From JALOAT01 sp041687015 (GTDB taxonomy: Bacteria > Pseudomonadota > Gammaproteobacteria > Thiohalomonadales > Thiohalomonadaceae): 64,000 bases of DNA. The stretch spans positions 35,095 to 99,094 of the forward strand of contig JAWLCT010000006.1 in assembly GCA_041687015.1 (NCBI GenBank), written 5' to 3'. This document shows positions 25,077 to 33,935 of the stretch, in pieces. Position 1 is the stretch's first letter. Every line of letters begins with the position of its first letter. The notes below the pieces were generated by a model. The model ran no database searches. It had not been told where the DNA came from and saw only the letters and a list, made by a program, of their open reading frames with translations. The position numbers and the translations under genes were made by a program.

Positions 25077-26654
25077 CTAGAGGGACTGGGCGAAATAGCG
25101 GGTCAGGTAGTCGTCGAACGACAGGCTCTCCGATTCCTCCATTTCGCGCTGCGATGCCAGCGACTTTTCGCTCAGCTCACCCAGCCGGTGCGCCAGCACC
25201 GCGTCCGGGGCCAGCGACTGGAAATAGCGGCGATGGGCCAGCGACATGCGCCGGGCAAAGGCATGGAAGCTCTCACCCTGCGCCCGCATGTCGCGCAGCA
25301 TGCGTGCGGACGGCGTACGCTCCGGATCCTCGACCGCCGCCCGTTGTTCGGCCAGCGCGGTGGCATAAGGACGATCGGGCCTGCCGGCGTCCAGGAGCTC
25401 GACGATGGGCTCCAGCGCATCGCAAATGCAGCCGGCCCAATCCCGCAGCGTCACTTCCTCGCCGTTGCGCATCAGGACAAGGCCCGGTTCGCGCCCTCGG
25501 TGTGCCGCGGCCATCTCATTCTTGTCGATTTCCGAACGCTCCCAGGGGTGGATGCGCGGACTCTCCTCGAACAAACACCACAGCATGAGGGCATGCAGAA
25601 AACGCATCTGCGCCTCGTTGATGCCGAGCGGCTCATAGGCATTCACGTCCAGGGAACGCAGCTCGATGTAACGCACGCCGCGGCGCTTCAGCGCCAGGGT
25701 GGGTTTCTCGTTGTCCTGCAGAATCTGCTTCGGCCGGACCGTGGTGTAGTACTCGTTTTCGATTTGCAGGATATTGGCGTTCAGCTGGCGGTATTCACCA
25801 TTCACCTTCACGCCGATCTTTTCGTACCCCGGATAAGGCGTGGTGATTGCATAGGTGAGCGTGTCCACGTACTCATCCAGGTTGTCGTAGCAGGCGCGGA
25901 CACCGATCTCGTGTTCGCGGTTGTTCTGATAGCCGATGTCGCCCATGCGCAGGGAGGTGGCGTACGGGCCGTAGTAGGTGTTCTCGTCGAAGCTGGCCAG
26001 TGAACCCGGTTGCCCGTCGAGGAACCCCTTGCACACCGCCGGCGACGCGCCAAACAGGTAAGGGATCAGCCAGCCTACGCGCTGCAGGTTACGGATAAGG
26101 CCGAAATAATTGTCGGAGATGAAATCCTTGCGCGGCCGCGTATCCCCTTCCAGGGCCTGCAAGCGGTCCCAGAACCCATCGGAAAGGGAAAAATTGAAAT
26201 GCACGCCGGAAATGGCCTGCATCACGCGTCCGTAACGGTAACCCAGGCCCAGCCGGTAAACGTATTTCATCAGGCCGGCGTTGGAGCTCCCGTAGCGGGC
26301 CACGGGTACACCCTCTTCGCCGGCGACCACGCAGGGCATGCTGCTGGCCCACAGGTATTCATCATCGATACGTTCATACACGAACCGGTGCAGCTCACGC
26401 ATGAATGCCAGCACGCTCTCCATGCCCTCGAGCGGCGGCGTGATCAGTTCGAGCAGGGCCTCGGAGAAATCCGTGGTGATGTAGGGGTGCGTGAGTGCCG
26501 AACCGAGCGCCCGTGGATGGGGGGTTTGGGCCAGACTGCCCGCAGGACTCACCCGCAAACTCTCCTTCTCCACGCCACACTGAAAATCCTTGAGCAGATC
26601 ACCGCAGCCGGCGGACAGGAATCGTTGGAGACGTGGTCGGGAAGGCGTATGCAA
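25077..26654 (-). CDS. gshA: Glutamate-cysteine ligase, type I
   Basis: A GshA of the enterobacterial type, which joins glutamate and cysteine with ATP in the first step of glutathione synthesis. Recognisable blocks are CGVEKESLRV near the N-terminus, GSALTHPYITTDFSEALLEL, SSMPCVV, GVHFNFS and YIELRSLDVN. No in-frame ATG exists before the conserved region. The TTG at 26654 gives 525 residues and places 22 residues before the conserved block, close to the 20 of the E. coli enzyme (518 residues), so it was chosen. A TTG at 26726 would add 24 residues. Neither has a strong ribosome binding site. gshB is not in the window. Confidence 0.88.
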   Translation of the reverse strand: MHTPSRPRLQRFLSAGCGDLLKDFQCGVEKESLRVSPAGSLAQTPHPRALGSALTHPYITTDFSEALLELITPPLEGMESVLAFMRELHRFVYERIDDEYLWASSMPCVVAGEEGVPVARYGSSNAGLMKYVYRLGLGYRYGRVMQAISGVHFNFSLSDGFWDRLQALEGDTRPRKDFISDNYFGLIRNLQRVGWLIPYLFGASPAVCKGFLDGQPGSLASFDENTYYGPYATSLRMGDIGYQNNREHEIGVRACYDNLDEYVDTLTYAITTPYPGYEKIGVKVNGEYRQLNANILQIENEYYTTVRPKQILQDNEKPTLALKRRGVRYIELRSLDVNAYEPLGINEAQMRFLHALMLWCLFEESPRIHPWERSEIDKNEMAAAHRGREPGLVLMRNGEEVTLRDWAGCICDALEPIVELLDAGRPDRPYATALAEQRAAVEDPERTPSARMLRDMRAQGESFHAFARRMSLAHRRYFQSLAPDAVLAHRLGELSEKSLASQREMEESESLSFDDYLTRYFAQSL

Positions 26655-26760
26655 GGCAGGGGAATTCCAAGGCTGAGAGGCGGGGTTGTTGCAGGCGAAC
26701 TTAATACGTCGCCATCTTTCCTGCAACCGTCCGCTGGATGGGTGATTTCGTCAGCGCACC

Positions 26761-26780
26761 CATGTTCCCACATGTTCCCA
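26761..26780. repeat. Perfect 10-bp direct repeat upstream of gshA
   Basis: CATGTTCCCA occurs twice head to tail, about 105 bp before the proposed gshA start. On the gshA strand it reads TGGGAACATG twice. It could be a regulator site, but no known consensus was recognised. Confidence 0.4.
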
Positions 26781-26893
26781 AGGGGAAAGGCACGCCTCTG
26801 AAAAGACTATAGCGATCCTGTATTCAACGGTGGGAAGCCGGAGCCCCCGCCCTGCCGCATCCCCACGGAAGCAGGCGACGACTAACCCGGCGC

Positions 26894-27625
26894 CTAAAAC
26901 AGATGCCAGCCACGCCACATGGAGACGGCCAAGGCCAGCATCAAGAGCGATACGGCCAAGACTTCGCGCAGGGGCGTTGCCCTGCCACGCAGCACCAGCA
27001 GATCGCGGCCGTACATCTGTTCGCCCTGCGTACCCAGCTCGGCCAACTGATCCCACGCGGTCTGCAACGCGGCTGGGATTTCCACTTGCTCCCACTGTTT
27101 GCGATCGCCGGTGACATCCGCCGGTAACAGCACGCCTTCCGGCTTGCCCTTGGGGAAGCTCGCGCCCTCTTCGAACAGCACGATGCCGCGCACCGGCACT
27201 TTCGGCAGGTGATACTTCACCGCCAGCACCCGTTCGTCGCTGGCCATGAGCGGATTGTTGAAACGGTAGGTGCGCCGTCCCACCACCCGCGCCCAGCTGT
27301 CGGTCTTCTCCGCGCCGAACACGGCCCCGCGACCGCGTTGCAGCGTCACCGCCAGGATTTCGCCGTCCGTGAGCACCAGCCAATCGATGAACGCCATGCC
27401 TTCCATGCCGTTGTCGAGGGAGACATCCCGCATGGCGGTCTTGCCCAGGCGGCGTATGCACGCACGCACGCGTGCTTCGCGCCGATAGCGGCGGAACCAC
27501 GGGCGCAACAGCCACAGACCGAAAACGAACAGCAGGCCGGGGACTGCCCACACGAGCTGCGATTCAAGAAGGAGCTGCTGCATCTGGCTTGAGGAAAGCT
27601 CGATAAAGGCGTGATAGTCGTTCAT
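26894..27625 (-). CDS. NERD-domain membrane protein
   Basis: A 243-residue protein with an N-terminal membrane segment (about residues 20-40, WAVPGLLFVFGLWLLRPW) and a C-terminal one (LAVSLLMLALAVSMWRGW). The soluble part between them fits the nuclease-related NERD domain: the opening ACIRRLGKTAMRDVSL, then DGMAFIDWLVLTDGEILAV-like core (seen as FIDWLVLTDGEILAVTLQ) and the later SWARVVGRRTYRFNNPL. NERD domains are distant relatives of PD-(D/E)XK nucleases, and activity is unproven for most. Start 27625 (MNDYHAF) was taken over a GCATCC-adjacent upstream ATG. No operon partner is evident. Confidence 0.75.
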   Translation of the reverse strand: MNDYHAFIELSSSQMQQLLLESQLVWAVPGLLFVFGLWLLRPWFRRYRREARVRACIRRLGKTAMRDVSLDNGMEGMAFIDWLVLTDGEILAVTLQRGRGAVFGAEKTDSWARVVGRRTYRFNNPLMASDERVLAVKYHLPKVPVRGIVLFEEGASFPKGKPEGVLLPADVTGDRKQWEQVEIPAALQTAWDQLAELGTQGEQMYGRDLLVLRGRATPLREVLAVSLLMLALAVSMWRGWHLF

Positions 27626-27807
27626 AGCATCCGCCCTCGTGGGAGGCACGGACAGAGGGTGAGCGGATCACAAAACTAATACGCAAGACTCACGGGTGCA
27701 ACTCTTGACATGGCGCTTATTGCGCATTGCGTCACACACTTGACGACCACGCGGGCATCACATTAAGTATTCGGAAGAGGGCACATGCTTTGCGTCCCGG
27801 AGGGTCC

Positions 27808-28494
27808 ATGAGAAAACCGGACTTTGCCCGTACCGCGCTGTATCCGCTGGCGGAGAGTGATCTTCGTTTCCTGGTCGAGAACATGCCGCGGGTGGGTGGC
27901 AGCTACGAGGAAATCGCCAGCCTGCTCGAGGCCATGCCCAACACGCTCGAGTCCATGCTCACCAGCGATTACGTGTACGCGCTGATTCGCGACCGCCGTA
28001 ACCTGCTGCTCACCATTTCGCCCTTTCTACTCTTCGGCGTCCTGCTGCGCCGCAGTCTGGATGCGCCGCGTACGCCCGTGGAACGGCGGGTGATCAATTA
28101 CCTTGCCAATCTCCTGGCGTTGTTCGTGCGTACCGAGCGGCTGTACCGGGTGGAAGATGGCGCGGACCCGCAGGCCTACGTGGTGGAGCTGTTGCAGGAT
28201 CTGGCCGAGGCCGAACCCCGTCGCCAGTTCGTCACCTACGCGCACATCGGCAACTACACCCTGTGGCTTACCGGTCTCCAGGCGGCCTGGCTGGAACACC
28301 GCCATCGTTACGGGCGGCGTTCCGTGGACGCACGCTACTACGAATCCCAGGGCAGTGCCTATTTCGATCGTGCCGCCCACCACAGCCTGGCCCGTGAGTT
28401 CGGCCTCGACGACGTTTTCCTTCGCCTGTCGATGATGTTCGATCACTACCGCGCCGGCCTGGAGCGCATGCGCCGCAACGAGATGTTCGCGTAG
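27808..28494 (+). CDS. Conserved hypothetical protein
   Basis: A 228-residue protein I cannot assign. It is soluble and helix-rich. Landmarks are YPLAESDLRFLVENMPRVG (about residues 12-30), LLLTISPFLLFGVLLRRSL near the middle of the first half, and VTYAHIGNYTLWLTGLQ followed by DARYYESQGSAYFDRAAHH in the second half. The sequence looks conserved rather than random, with a strong ribosome site CGGAGG before ATG 27808. It forms its own unit, bounded downstream by a bidirectional hairpin terminator. No function is proposed. Confidence 0.8.
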   Translation: MRKPDFARTALYPLAESDLRFLVENMPRVGGSYEEIASLLEAMPNTLESMLTSDYVYALIRDRRNLLLTISPFLLFGVLLRRSLDAPRTPVERRVINYLANLLALFVRTERLYRVEDGADPQAYVVELLQDLAEAEPRRQFVTYAHIGNYTLWLTGLQAAWLEHRHRYGRRSVDARYYESQGSAYFDRAAHHSLAREFGLDDVFLRLSMMFDHYRAGLERMRRNEMFA

Positions 28495-28532
28495 CCGGAT
28501 GAGGCGAAGCGCAATCGCTTCGCCTCATCCGG
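28495..28532. terminator. Bidirectional hairpin terminator
   Basis: CCGGATGAGGCGAAGCG and CGCTTCGCCTCATCCGG form a perfect 17-bp stem with a CAAT loop, starting directly after the TAG of the gene ending at 28494 and 6 bp before the convergent outer-membrane gene ends. A T-run is lacking, but position and stem strength fit a shared terminator. Confidence 0.7.
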
Positions 28533-28538
28533 GCTTCG

Positions 28539-29597
28539 TCAGAAGGCGTAGTTCAGACGCAGGGCGGTAATGGTCGCCGCCTCTACCTCGGCATCGAAGC
28601 CGGGGTTTTCCAGGTACTGGAGATGGAGGCTGCCGGTAAGCCCGTCCACGACAGGGAAGCTCAGATAGGCCTCGGCCTGGCTCAGATCATCACGAGCCGT
28701 GTCGTCCACCTGATCGGACAACATCACGTAGGCGGCACCGATACCGAAGGTGACCGGGTCCCAGGCATAGGCGTAACTCAGGGACGCGAAAGCAGCGGCC
28801 TCGGACACCTCCTCGTTGGCGACACCGAGGCGCAGATCTGCCGCATGATGGCCTGCGCGCCGACCCAGGTTCGCGTACACGCCGTAGTTGGAGGCCTCGT
28901 CGTCACTGTCGAACTCCACGTGGGTGGCCGTGTTGGCCCAGGCACCGATTTCCAGCAACCCCTCGCCCAGCCAGCGCACACCGGCGGCGACGAAGGCACC
29001 CTTGTCTTCCGCATCCAGTTCGAACAGTTCGGAATAGGAGACGGCTGAATTTTCCGACAGGCCATGGGAGCCGGTGAGCAGCAGAAACACCTGCGAGCCG
29101 TCCGCATCCAGCGGGATCTCGAAGACGAGGCCCGGCACATAGTCGGGAAACTCGATGACGCCGTTGTTGACCAGGTTGGCCCCCAGAAACTGTCCGTTCT
29201 CGTCGTTGGCCGTGACGGCGAAATCCATGTAGGCCGTGGTATTCACCAGGCCGGCGGTGATCGCTACCGCATCCAGATCGTGACGGTATTTCAGTTCGCT
29301 CACCTGGACATTGCCCGAGCCGTCCGCCGCCAATGCGGTACCCGCATCGGCATTGGCCTCAGGATAGGCCTCGGCCACGCCACCCTCGCGCGGCGCCGTG
29401 CTCCCCTCCACGTACACGGTCCAGCTGCCACGCCCCTGCGGCACGGTGACGAACAGGTCGAAAGACCCCAGCGCCTCAGTGTCGGTCTCGTCCGCGGCCT
29501 GTACCGTGGCCGTGATGCCGCCGGTGACATCGACCGGCTCCTGTGCCATGGCCAGTGTCGAACACAGCGCCAGGGCGCTCAATGTGGCGCGTCGCAT
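28539..29597 (-). CDS. Outer-membrane beta-barrel (porin-like) protein
   Basis: A 352-residue secreted protein with a signal peptide (residues 1-18, ending LAMAQ) and a beta-rich body of alternating residues, ending LRLNYAF with the terminal Phe expected for recognition by the BAM machinery. Acidic surface composition and segments such as TITALRLNYAF and FGIGAAYVM fit an outer-membrane barrel. No specific porin family could be named with certainty. It starts 8 bp after the stop of a chemoreceptor gene on the same strand, so the two are probably co-expressed. This could couple uptake of a compound to its sensing, which is inference only. Confidence 0.72.
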   Translation of the reverse strand: MRRATLSALALCSTLAMAQEPVDVTGGITATVQAADETDTEALGSFDLFVTVPQGRGSWTVYVEGSTAPREGGVAEAYPEANADAGTALAADGSGNVQVSELKYRHDLDAVAITAGLVNTTAYMDFAVTANDENGQFLGANLVNNGVIEFPDYVPGLVFEIPLDADGSQVFLLLTGSHGLSENSAVSYSELFELDAEDKGAFVAAGVRWLGEGLLEIGAWANTATHVEFDSDDEASNYGVYANLGRRAGHHAADLRLGVANEEVSEAAAFASLSYAYAWDPVTFGIGAAYVMLSDQVDDTARDDLSQAEAYLSFPVVDGLTGSLHLQYLENPGFDAEVEAATITALRLNYAF

Positions 29598-29605
29598 GGC
29601 AGGTC

Positions 29606-31216
29606 CTAAACGGCGAAGCGTGCCACGAGGGTACGCAGCGCCTGAGCCAGTTGGTGAAGTTCCTGGGCCGCCGAGGCGATATCGCGCGCACCGGCGGCAC
29701 TGCCTTCGCTGGCGCCATGGATGTTGGCGATGTTGCGATTCATCTCGTCGGTCACCGCGCTTTGTTCCTCGGCGGCGGTGGCGATATGGGTGTTCATCTC
29801 GGTGATGGACGAAACCGCACGCGTGATGGCCACCAGGCGCTCGCCCGCGTGGGATGCCTGGGCCACGTTTTCCTCGGTACGCGTGCGGCTTTGTTCCATC
29901 ACGCTCACCGCATGCTGTGCGCCGCTTTGCAGGCGCTCGATCATGCCCTGGATCTCGCCGGTGGCTTGCTGGGTACGCTGCGCAAGCGTGCGCACTTCAT
30001 CAGCCACCACGGCAAACCCACGCCCCTGCTCGCCGGCACGGGCGGCCTCGATGGCCGCGTTGAGCGCCAGCAGATTGGTCTGATCGGCAATGCCGCGGAT
30101 CACGTTGAGTATTCCGCCGATGCTTTCGCTCTCCGCTTCCAGCGCGGCAATCGCTTCCGATGCCTTCACGACGTCGCCCGCCAGGGCATGGATCGCCTCG
30201 ATGACCTGCTCCACGGCCTGGCGCCCGAGGCGTGCCTCGTTGTCCGCCTCCTGTGCAGAGCCCGCGGCTGCGGAGGCGCTGCGAGCGACTTCCTGCGAGG
30301 TGGCCGACATTTCGTTCATGGCCGTGGCGATCTGGTTCACTTCCGCCTGCTGGCGATCGAGGGCGACGCTGGCATCCTCGGCGATACCCGACATCTGTTC
30401 CACCGCCACGGACAGCCGTGTGGCAGAGCCGGTGACTTCGCTCAGGATTTCGCGCAGGTGCGCCTTCATGGCATTCACGCCGGCGCAAATGCTGCCCACT
30501 TCGTCTTGGGAACACACCTCCAGCGGATCACCGTTGAGATCACCGCCGGCCACGCGCCGCAGTTCCTGCTCCACCTGCGGGAGTTGGCTCACCGCCTTGT
30601 ACAGGATGCGTCCGGCCACCAGCATGATCACGCCCATGAGGGAGAAAGCCCCCAGCAGCACCAGGCGTGACTTGCTGAGCAAGCCGCTCTGCTCGGCAAG
30701 CAGTGCGTCGGAGCGACGCTGTGATTCGGCCAGCAGTGCGTCCACGCCTTCCGTGATGCGCGCAGCGACCGTATCGAATTCGCCCATTATCCTGTTGCCC
30801 GCGTCGGGCCCGCCCGACACATAGGCTTCGGCCATGCGCCGTCCGGTGGTGTAGTAGGCGTCGAAATCCGGCCCCAGTGCGCGGTAGCGCGCCGCGTGTT
30901 CCGGATCCAGGCGAATGAGCTCGGCGAGGGTTTCGCGAAATACCGCAGCGTAGTTCTCCGCTTCAGCGAAACCATCATCCAGCCCATCACGCCCGCGCGT
31001 GGCGCTGATATCCGTGAGCCATTGCTGCACCTGCACGGTGGCCAGCTTGATGCGATGGGCTTTTTCGAGCAGTGGAAAATCGAGTTCCGACAAACGGCTG
31101 TTTGCGTCTTGTACGGAGCGCGTCGTATCCATCACCAGCCACAGCGTGAAGACGATGGCCAGGGCCATCACTGCGCCAGCGAATAAGAATTTCCTTATAA
31201 GGCCGTCACTTCCCAT
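29606..31216 (-). CDS. Methyl-accepting chemotaxis protein
   Basis: 536 residues. TM1 (about 10-29) and TM2 (184-205) enclose a periplasmic domain of about 150 residues predicted to be an all-helical bundle. A HAMP segment follows, then the cytoplasmic signalling domain with the hairpin-tip sequence ALNAAIEAARAGEQGRGFAV and VVADEVRTLAQRT. It should sit at the pole in chemoreceptor arrays and work through CheA/CheW, neither of which is encoded here. GGGGAGGT lies before ATG 31216; an upstream in-frame codon at 31270 was rejected. The next gene downstream, 8 bp away, encodes an outer-membrane protein. Confidence 0.95.
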   Translation of the reverse strand: MGSDGLIRKFLFAGAVMALAIVFTLWLVMDTTRSVQDANSRLSELDFPLLEKAHRIKLATVQVQQWLTDISATRGRDGLDDGFAEAENYAAVFRETLAELIRLDPEHAARYRALGPDFDAYYTTGRRMAEAYVSGGPDAGNRIMGEFDTVAARITEGVDALLAESQRRSDALLAEQSGLLSKSRLVLLGAFSLMGVIMLVAGRILYKAVSQLPQVEQELRRVAGGDLNGDPLEVCSQDEVGSICAGVNAMKAHLREILSEVTGSATRLSVAVEQMSGIAEDASVALDRQQAEVNQIATAMNEMSATSQEVARSASAAAGSAQEADNEARLGRQAVEQVIEAIHALAGDVVKASEAIAALEAESESIGGILNVIRGIADQTNLLALNAAIEAARAGEQGRGFAVVADEVRTLAQRTQQATGEIQGMIERLQSGAQHAVSVMEQSRTRTEENVAQASHAGERLVAITRAVSSITEMNTHIATAAEEQSAVTDEMNRNIANIHGASEGSAAGARDIASAAQELHQLAQALRTLVARFAV

Positions 31217-31281
31217 AGTTTGTACCTCCCCCGGACCCCATATTACGCGAAGGGAATACCCGGAGCGCAAGCCTGGGAGAT

Positions 31282-31935
31282 TCAGGTGAGTGACAGTTTG
31301 CTGGTGTCTATGTCAGGGGTTGTCAGAGATTCAGGCTCAACCAGTTGTACACCCGGTTCCGCGAGCGTCATGGCGCTGGTGTCCACGTCCAGGTCCGGGA
31401 CGGTCACCGGCTCGATCAGCACGACACCCGGCTCCGCCATCGACATGCCGTTCAGATTCACGTCCAGTGCAGGAACGTCGGCCGGCGGCACCAGCGTCAC
31501 CCCGGGTTCATCCATGTGCAGATGACTGATGTCGATGTCGGGCGGTGTGACCTGCTCCGGTTCGATGAGGACGACACCCGGCGGATCGATGGTGGCGTTG
31601 AGCCCGCCGCTCTCCGGTGTTGATGGCGCCGGAGTATTCGCCGTCTGCACCGCCGCCGGTGGAACAGCAGGCTTTGCGGGCGCGGCTACGGGCGTCGCTG
31701 CCCCGCTGGGTTCCATGTGAACGATCGCGCCGGCCTCACGCAATGCCTTCTGGTACTTCAGCGCGGTGGCCTCGTCGAGGCCTTTCTTGATCACGAAGCG
31801 CTTGCCGGAAAACAACGGCTCGACCTTGGCCACTTCGGTCTTGAACAGGGCAGCAAAATTGGCCTTCACCCGGGCCGGGTCGTTGCCCGGCACGATCACG
31901 CCGGTAAAAACGATATCGAAAGAGTTCTGGCTCAT
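31282..31935 (-). CDS. Repeat protein with four 25-residue C-terminal units
   Basis: 217 residues. The first 70 form a compact domain (FDIVFTGVIVPGND, LFKTEVAKVEPLFSGK, RFVIKKGLDEATALKYQKAL), a type also seen at the N-terminus of some RDD-family and related proteins in gammaproteobacteria. A Pro/Ala-rich linker (about 75-117) leads to residues 118-217: exactly four consecutive 25-residue units of the form xPGVxLxxPxxV...PDID.S.L.M, the last ending at the C-terminus. DNA for the units is 31285-31584. GGGAGG precedes ATG 31935. No signal peptide is seen. Function unknown; the repeats suggest an interaction or structural role. Confidence 0.82.
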   Translation of the reverse strand: MSQNSFDIVFTGVIVPGNDPARVKANFAALFKTEVAKVEPLFSGKRFVIKKGLDEATALKYQKALREAGAIVHMEPSGAATPVAAPAKPAVPPAAVQTANTPAPSTPESGGLNATIDPPGVVLIEPEQVTPPDIDISHLHMDEPGVTLVPPADVPALDVNLNGMSMAEPGVVLIEPVTVPDLDVDTSAMTLAEPGVQLVEPESLTTPDIDTSKLSLT

Positions 31936-32123
31936 ACACGCCTCCCGTTGCGTGATGAAAACATGCCGGCGCATACCTGCCAAGCCATGCCAGGGTGCCG
32001 ATGCCCGTCCCGGTGGCCAAACGCGCCCTGTGTCACAGAAGCAACGGCCCAGCGCCGAGACGTGGACGTCGCAGAGTGCCAGTGTGGCTGTGGACCGCCA
32101 TGCATGTAGACGCCTTAAACACA

Positions 32124-33935
32124 TCAGCCCCAGAGCGCATCGCGCAATCCGGAACTGCGTTCGATGCGCCGTTGTACGGCACGGCTGAAGAGATTGCGGG
32201 CCCCCCACAGTTCGACGGTGCGGCGGGCTCGGGTGATACCCGTGTACACCAGTTCCCGGCTGAGTACCGGTGCGTCCTGATCCGGCAGCAACAGCACGCA
32301 ATGATCGAATTCCGATCCCTGACTCTTGTGCACGGTCATGGCGAACACGGTTTCGTGGGCAGGCAAACGGTGCAACAGCACACGACGCAACGTACCGTCG
32401 GGTGTGGCAAAAAAGGCGCGCAGGCGGCCGCCGGCCTCGGGGTCCGGCAGTACGATGCCGATATCCCCGTTGAACAGACCAAGGGCGTAATCGTTCTGCA
32501 TCACCATCACGGGCCTGCCGGGATAATGGCGCGTGTGGGCAGGCAACAAGCCGGCCTTGCGTAAGGCGGCCTCGGCCGCCGCGTTCACCTGGCTGACGCC
32601 GAAGGGCCCTTCGCGCAGCGCGCACAGGAAACGGAATTTGCCGAAACGTTCCAGGGCCGCGGCCGGATCGCCGGCCGCCAGGTAATCGCGAAAGCCCGCG
32701 ACTGCCGCGGCGCCGACGGTCTCCAGGACGTCGGCCGCGGTGACATCCCGCCACTGTGTGTCCGGATGTTCGTCGGCGCAGACCTGCAGTGCTGTTTGTG
32801 CATCGCCGCCGTTCACGGCGCGGGCCAACTGGCCGATACCGCTGTCACTGCCGAATCGATAACTACGGGTAAGCACGGCCAGACTGTCGGCCATGGCGGG
32901 CAGCGGCCCGTCGCTCACCGCGGGGATCGCCACGTCAAGCGCGGCAAGCTGTGCCCCGAGCGCACTCGAATACGGTGTCCCCACACCGCGGTTGCACACG
33001 TCGCCCAGGACGCTGCCCGCTTCCACCGATGAAAGCTGATCGCGATCGCCAAGCAGGATGAGTCGTGCGTGCCCGGGGAGCGCATCGAGCAGGCGGGCCA
33101 TGAGCGAGACGTCCACCATGGAGGCTTCGTCCACCACCAGGACGTCCAGATGCAGGGGGTTGCCCGCGTGATGGCGGAAACCGCTCTGACCCGGAATCAC
33201 CCGCAACAGGCGGTGCAGCGTACCGGCCTCCTCCACGATGGCATCACGCACGCCGTCTTCGCAGGCGAGTCGCCGTTTGGCTTGCTTAATGGATTCGGTG
33301 AGGCGCGCCGCTGCCTTACCGGTGGGTGCAGCCAGGGCGATGCGCGGCACCTTGGGCCAGCTCTGCTCGATCAAGAGTGCGAGCAACCGCGTCACGGTGG
33401 TGGTTTTGCCGGTGCCCGGGCCGCCTGAGATCACGGCGAGCTGCCGCAACAGGGCCAGTGCGGCGGCACGCCGCTGAGGATCATCACCGTCGTTGGGTCT
33501 GGGAAACAGGCGGGCAAGCCCCTCGCGCGCACACGCCGTGTCGATGGCGACAGGGACTGCGCGGCGCTGCAGTTCACGCACCAGAATCTGTTCGAAATAC
33601 CAGTAACGCCCCAGATAAAGCCGATGGTTGTCATCCAGTACCAGGGGCATGGCATCATCACTGCCGCCCACTGCGCCGCTCCCGTGCAACAGCGCGCACC
33701 ACGCCCCCAGGTCGGGCGCCGTCAGTGCGGGATCGTCGAACACAGGACGGCCGGCGAGTTCATCGAGCGCGATGCAAACATGTCCATCGGCGGTGGCCCG
33801 GCTGGCCAGCGCCGCCGCCAGCCACAGGCCGGGTTCATGACACCCCGCCACCTCACAGACACAGGCGGCGAAATGGAAATCGAGTTCGCGCAGACGTTGC
33901 GCTTCCACCGCGCGGCGCAGGCGTTCGCGAATCAT
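32124..33935 (-). CDS. recD: RecBCD enzyme subunit RecD (5'-3' helicase)
   Basis: A 603-residue superfamily 1B helicase, close to E. coli RecD (608). The Walker A motif is SGGPGTGKTTTVTRLLALL (about residues 169-187). VLVVDEASMVDVSLM holds motif II, and motif IV-VI regions include LLGDRDQLSSVEAGSVLGD and TVHKSQGSEFDHCVLLLP. RecD moves 5'-3' on one strand while RecB moves 3'-5', and the complex resects double-strand ends up to Chi. Its start overlaps the recB stop by 4 nt (ATGA), so translation is coupled. The order recC-recB-recD differs from the enterobacterial cluster, where ptrA separates recC from recB. Confidence 0.96.
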   Translation of the reverse strand: MIRERLRRAVEAQRLRELDFHFAACVCEVAGCHEPGLWLAAALASRATADGHVCIALDELAGRPVFDDPALTAPDLGAWCALLHGSGAVGGSDDAMPLVLDDNHRLYLGRYWYFEQILVRELQRRAVPVAIDTACAREGLARLFPRPNDGDDPQRRAAALALLRQLAVISGGPGTGKTTTVTRLLALLIEQSWPKVPRIALAAPTGKAAARLTESIKQAKRRLACEDGVRDAIVEEAGTLHRLLRVIPGQSGFRHHAGNPLHLDVLVVDEASMVDVSLMARLLDALPGHARLILLGDRDQLSSVEAGSVLGDVCNRGVGTPYSSALGAQLAALDVAIPAVSDGPLPAMADSLAVLTRSYRFGSDSGIGQLARAVNGGDAQTALQVCADEHPDTQWRDVTAADVLETVGAAAVAGFRDYLAAGDPAAALERFGKFRFLCALREGPFGVSQVNAAAEAALRKAGLLPAHTRHYPGRPVMVMQNDYALGLFNGDIGIVLPDPEAGGRLRAFFATPDGTLRRVLLHRLPAHETVFAMTVHKSQGSEFDHCVLLLPDQDAPVLSRELVYTGITRARRTVELWGARNLFSRAVQRRIERSSGLRDALWG

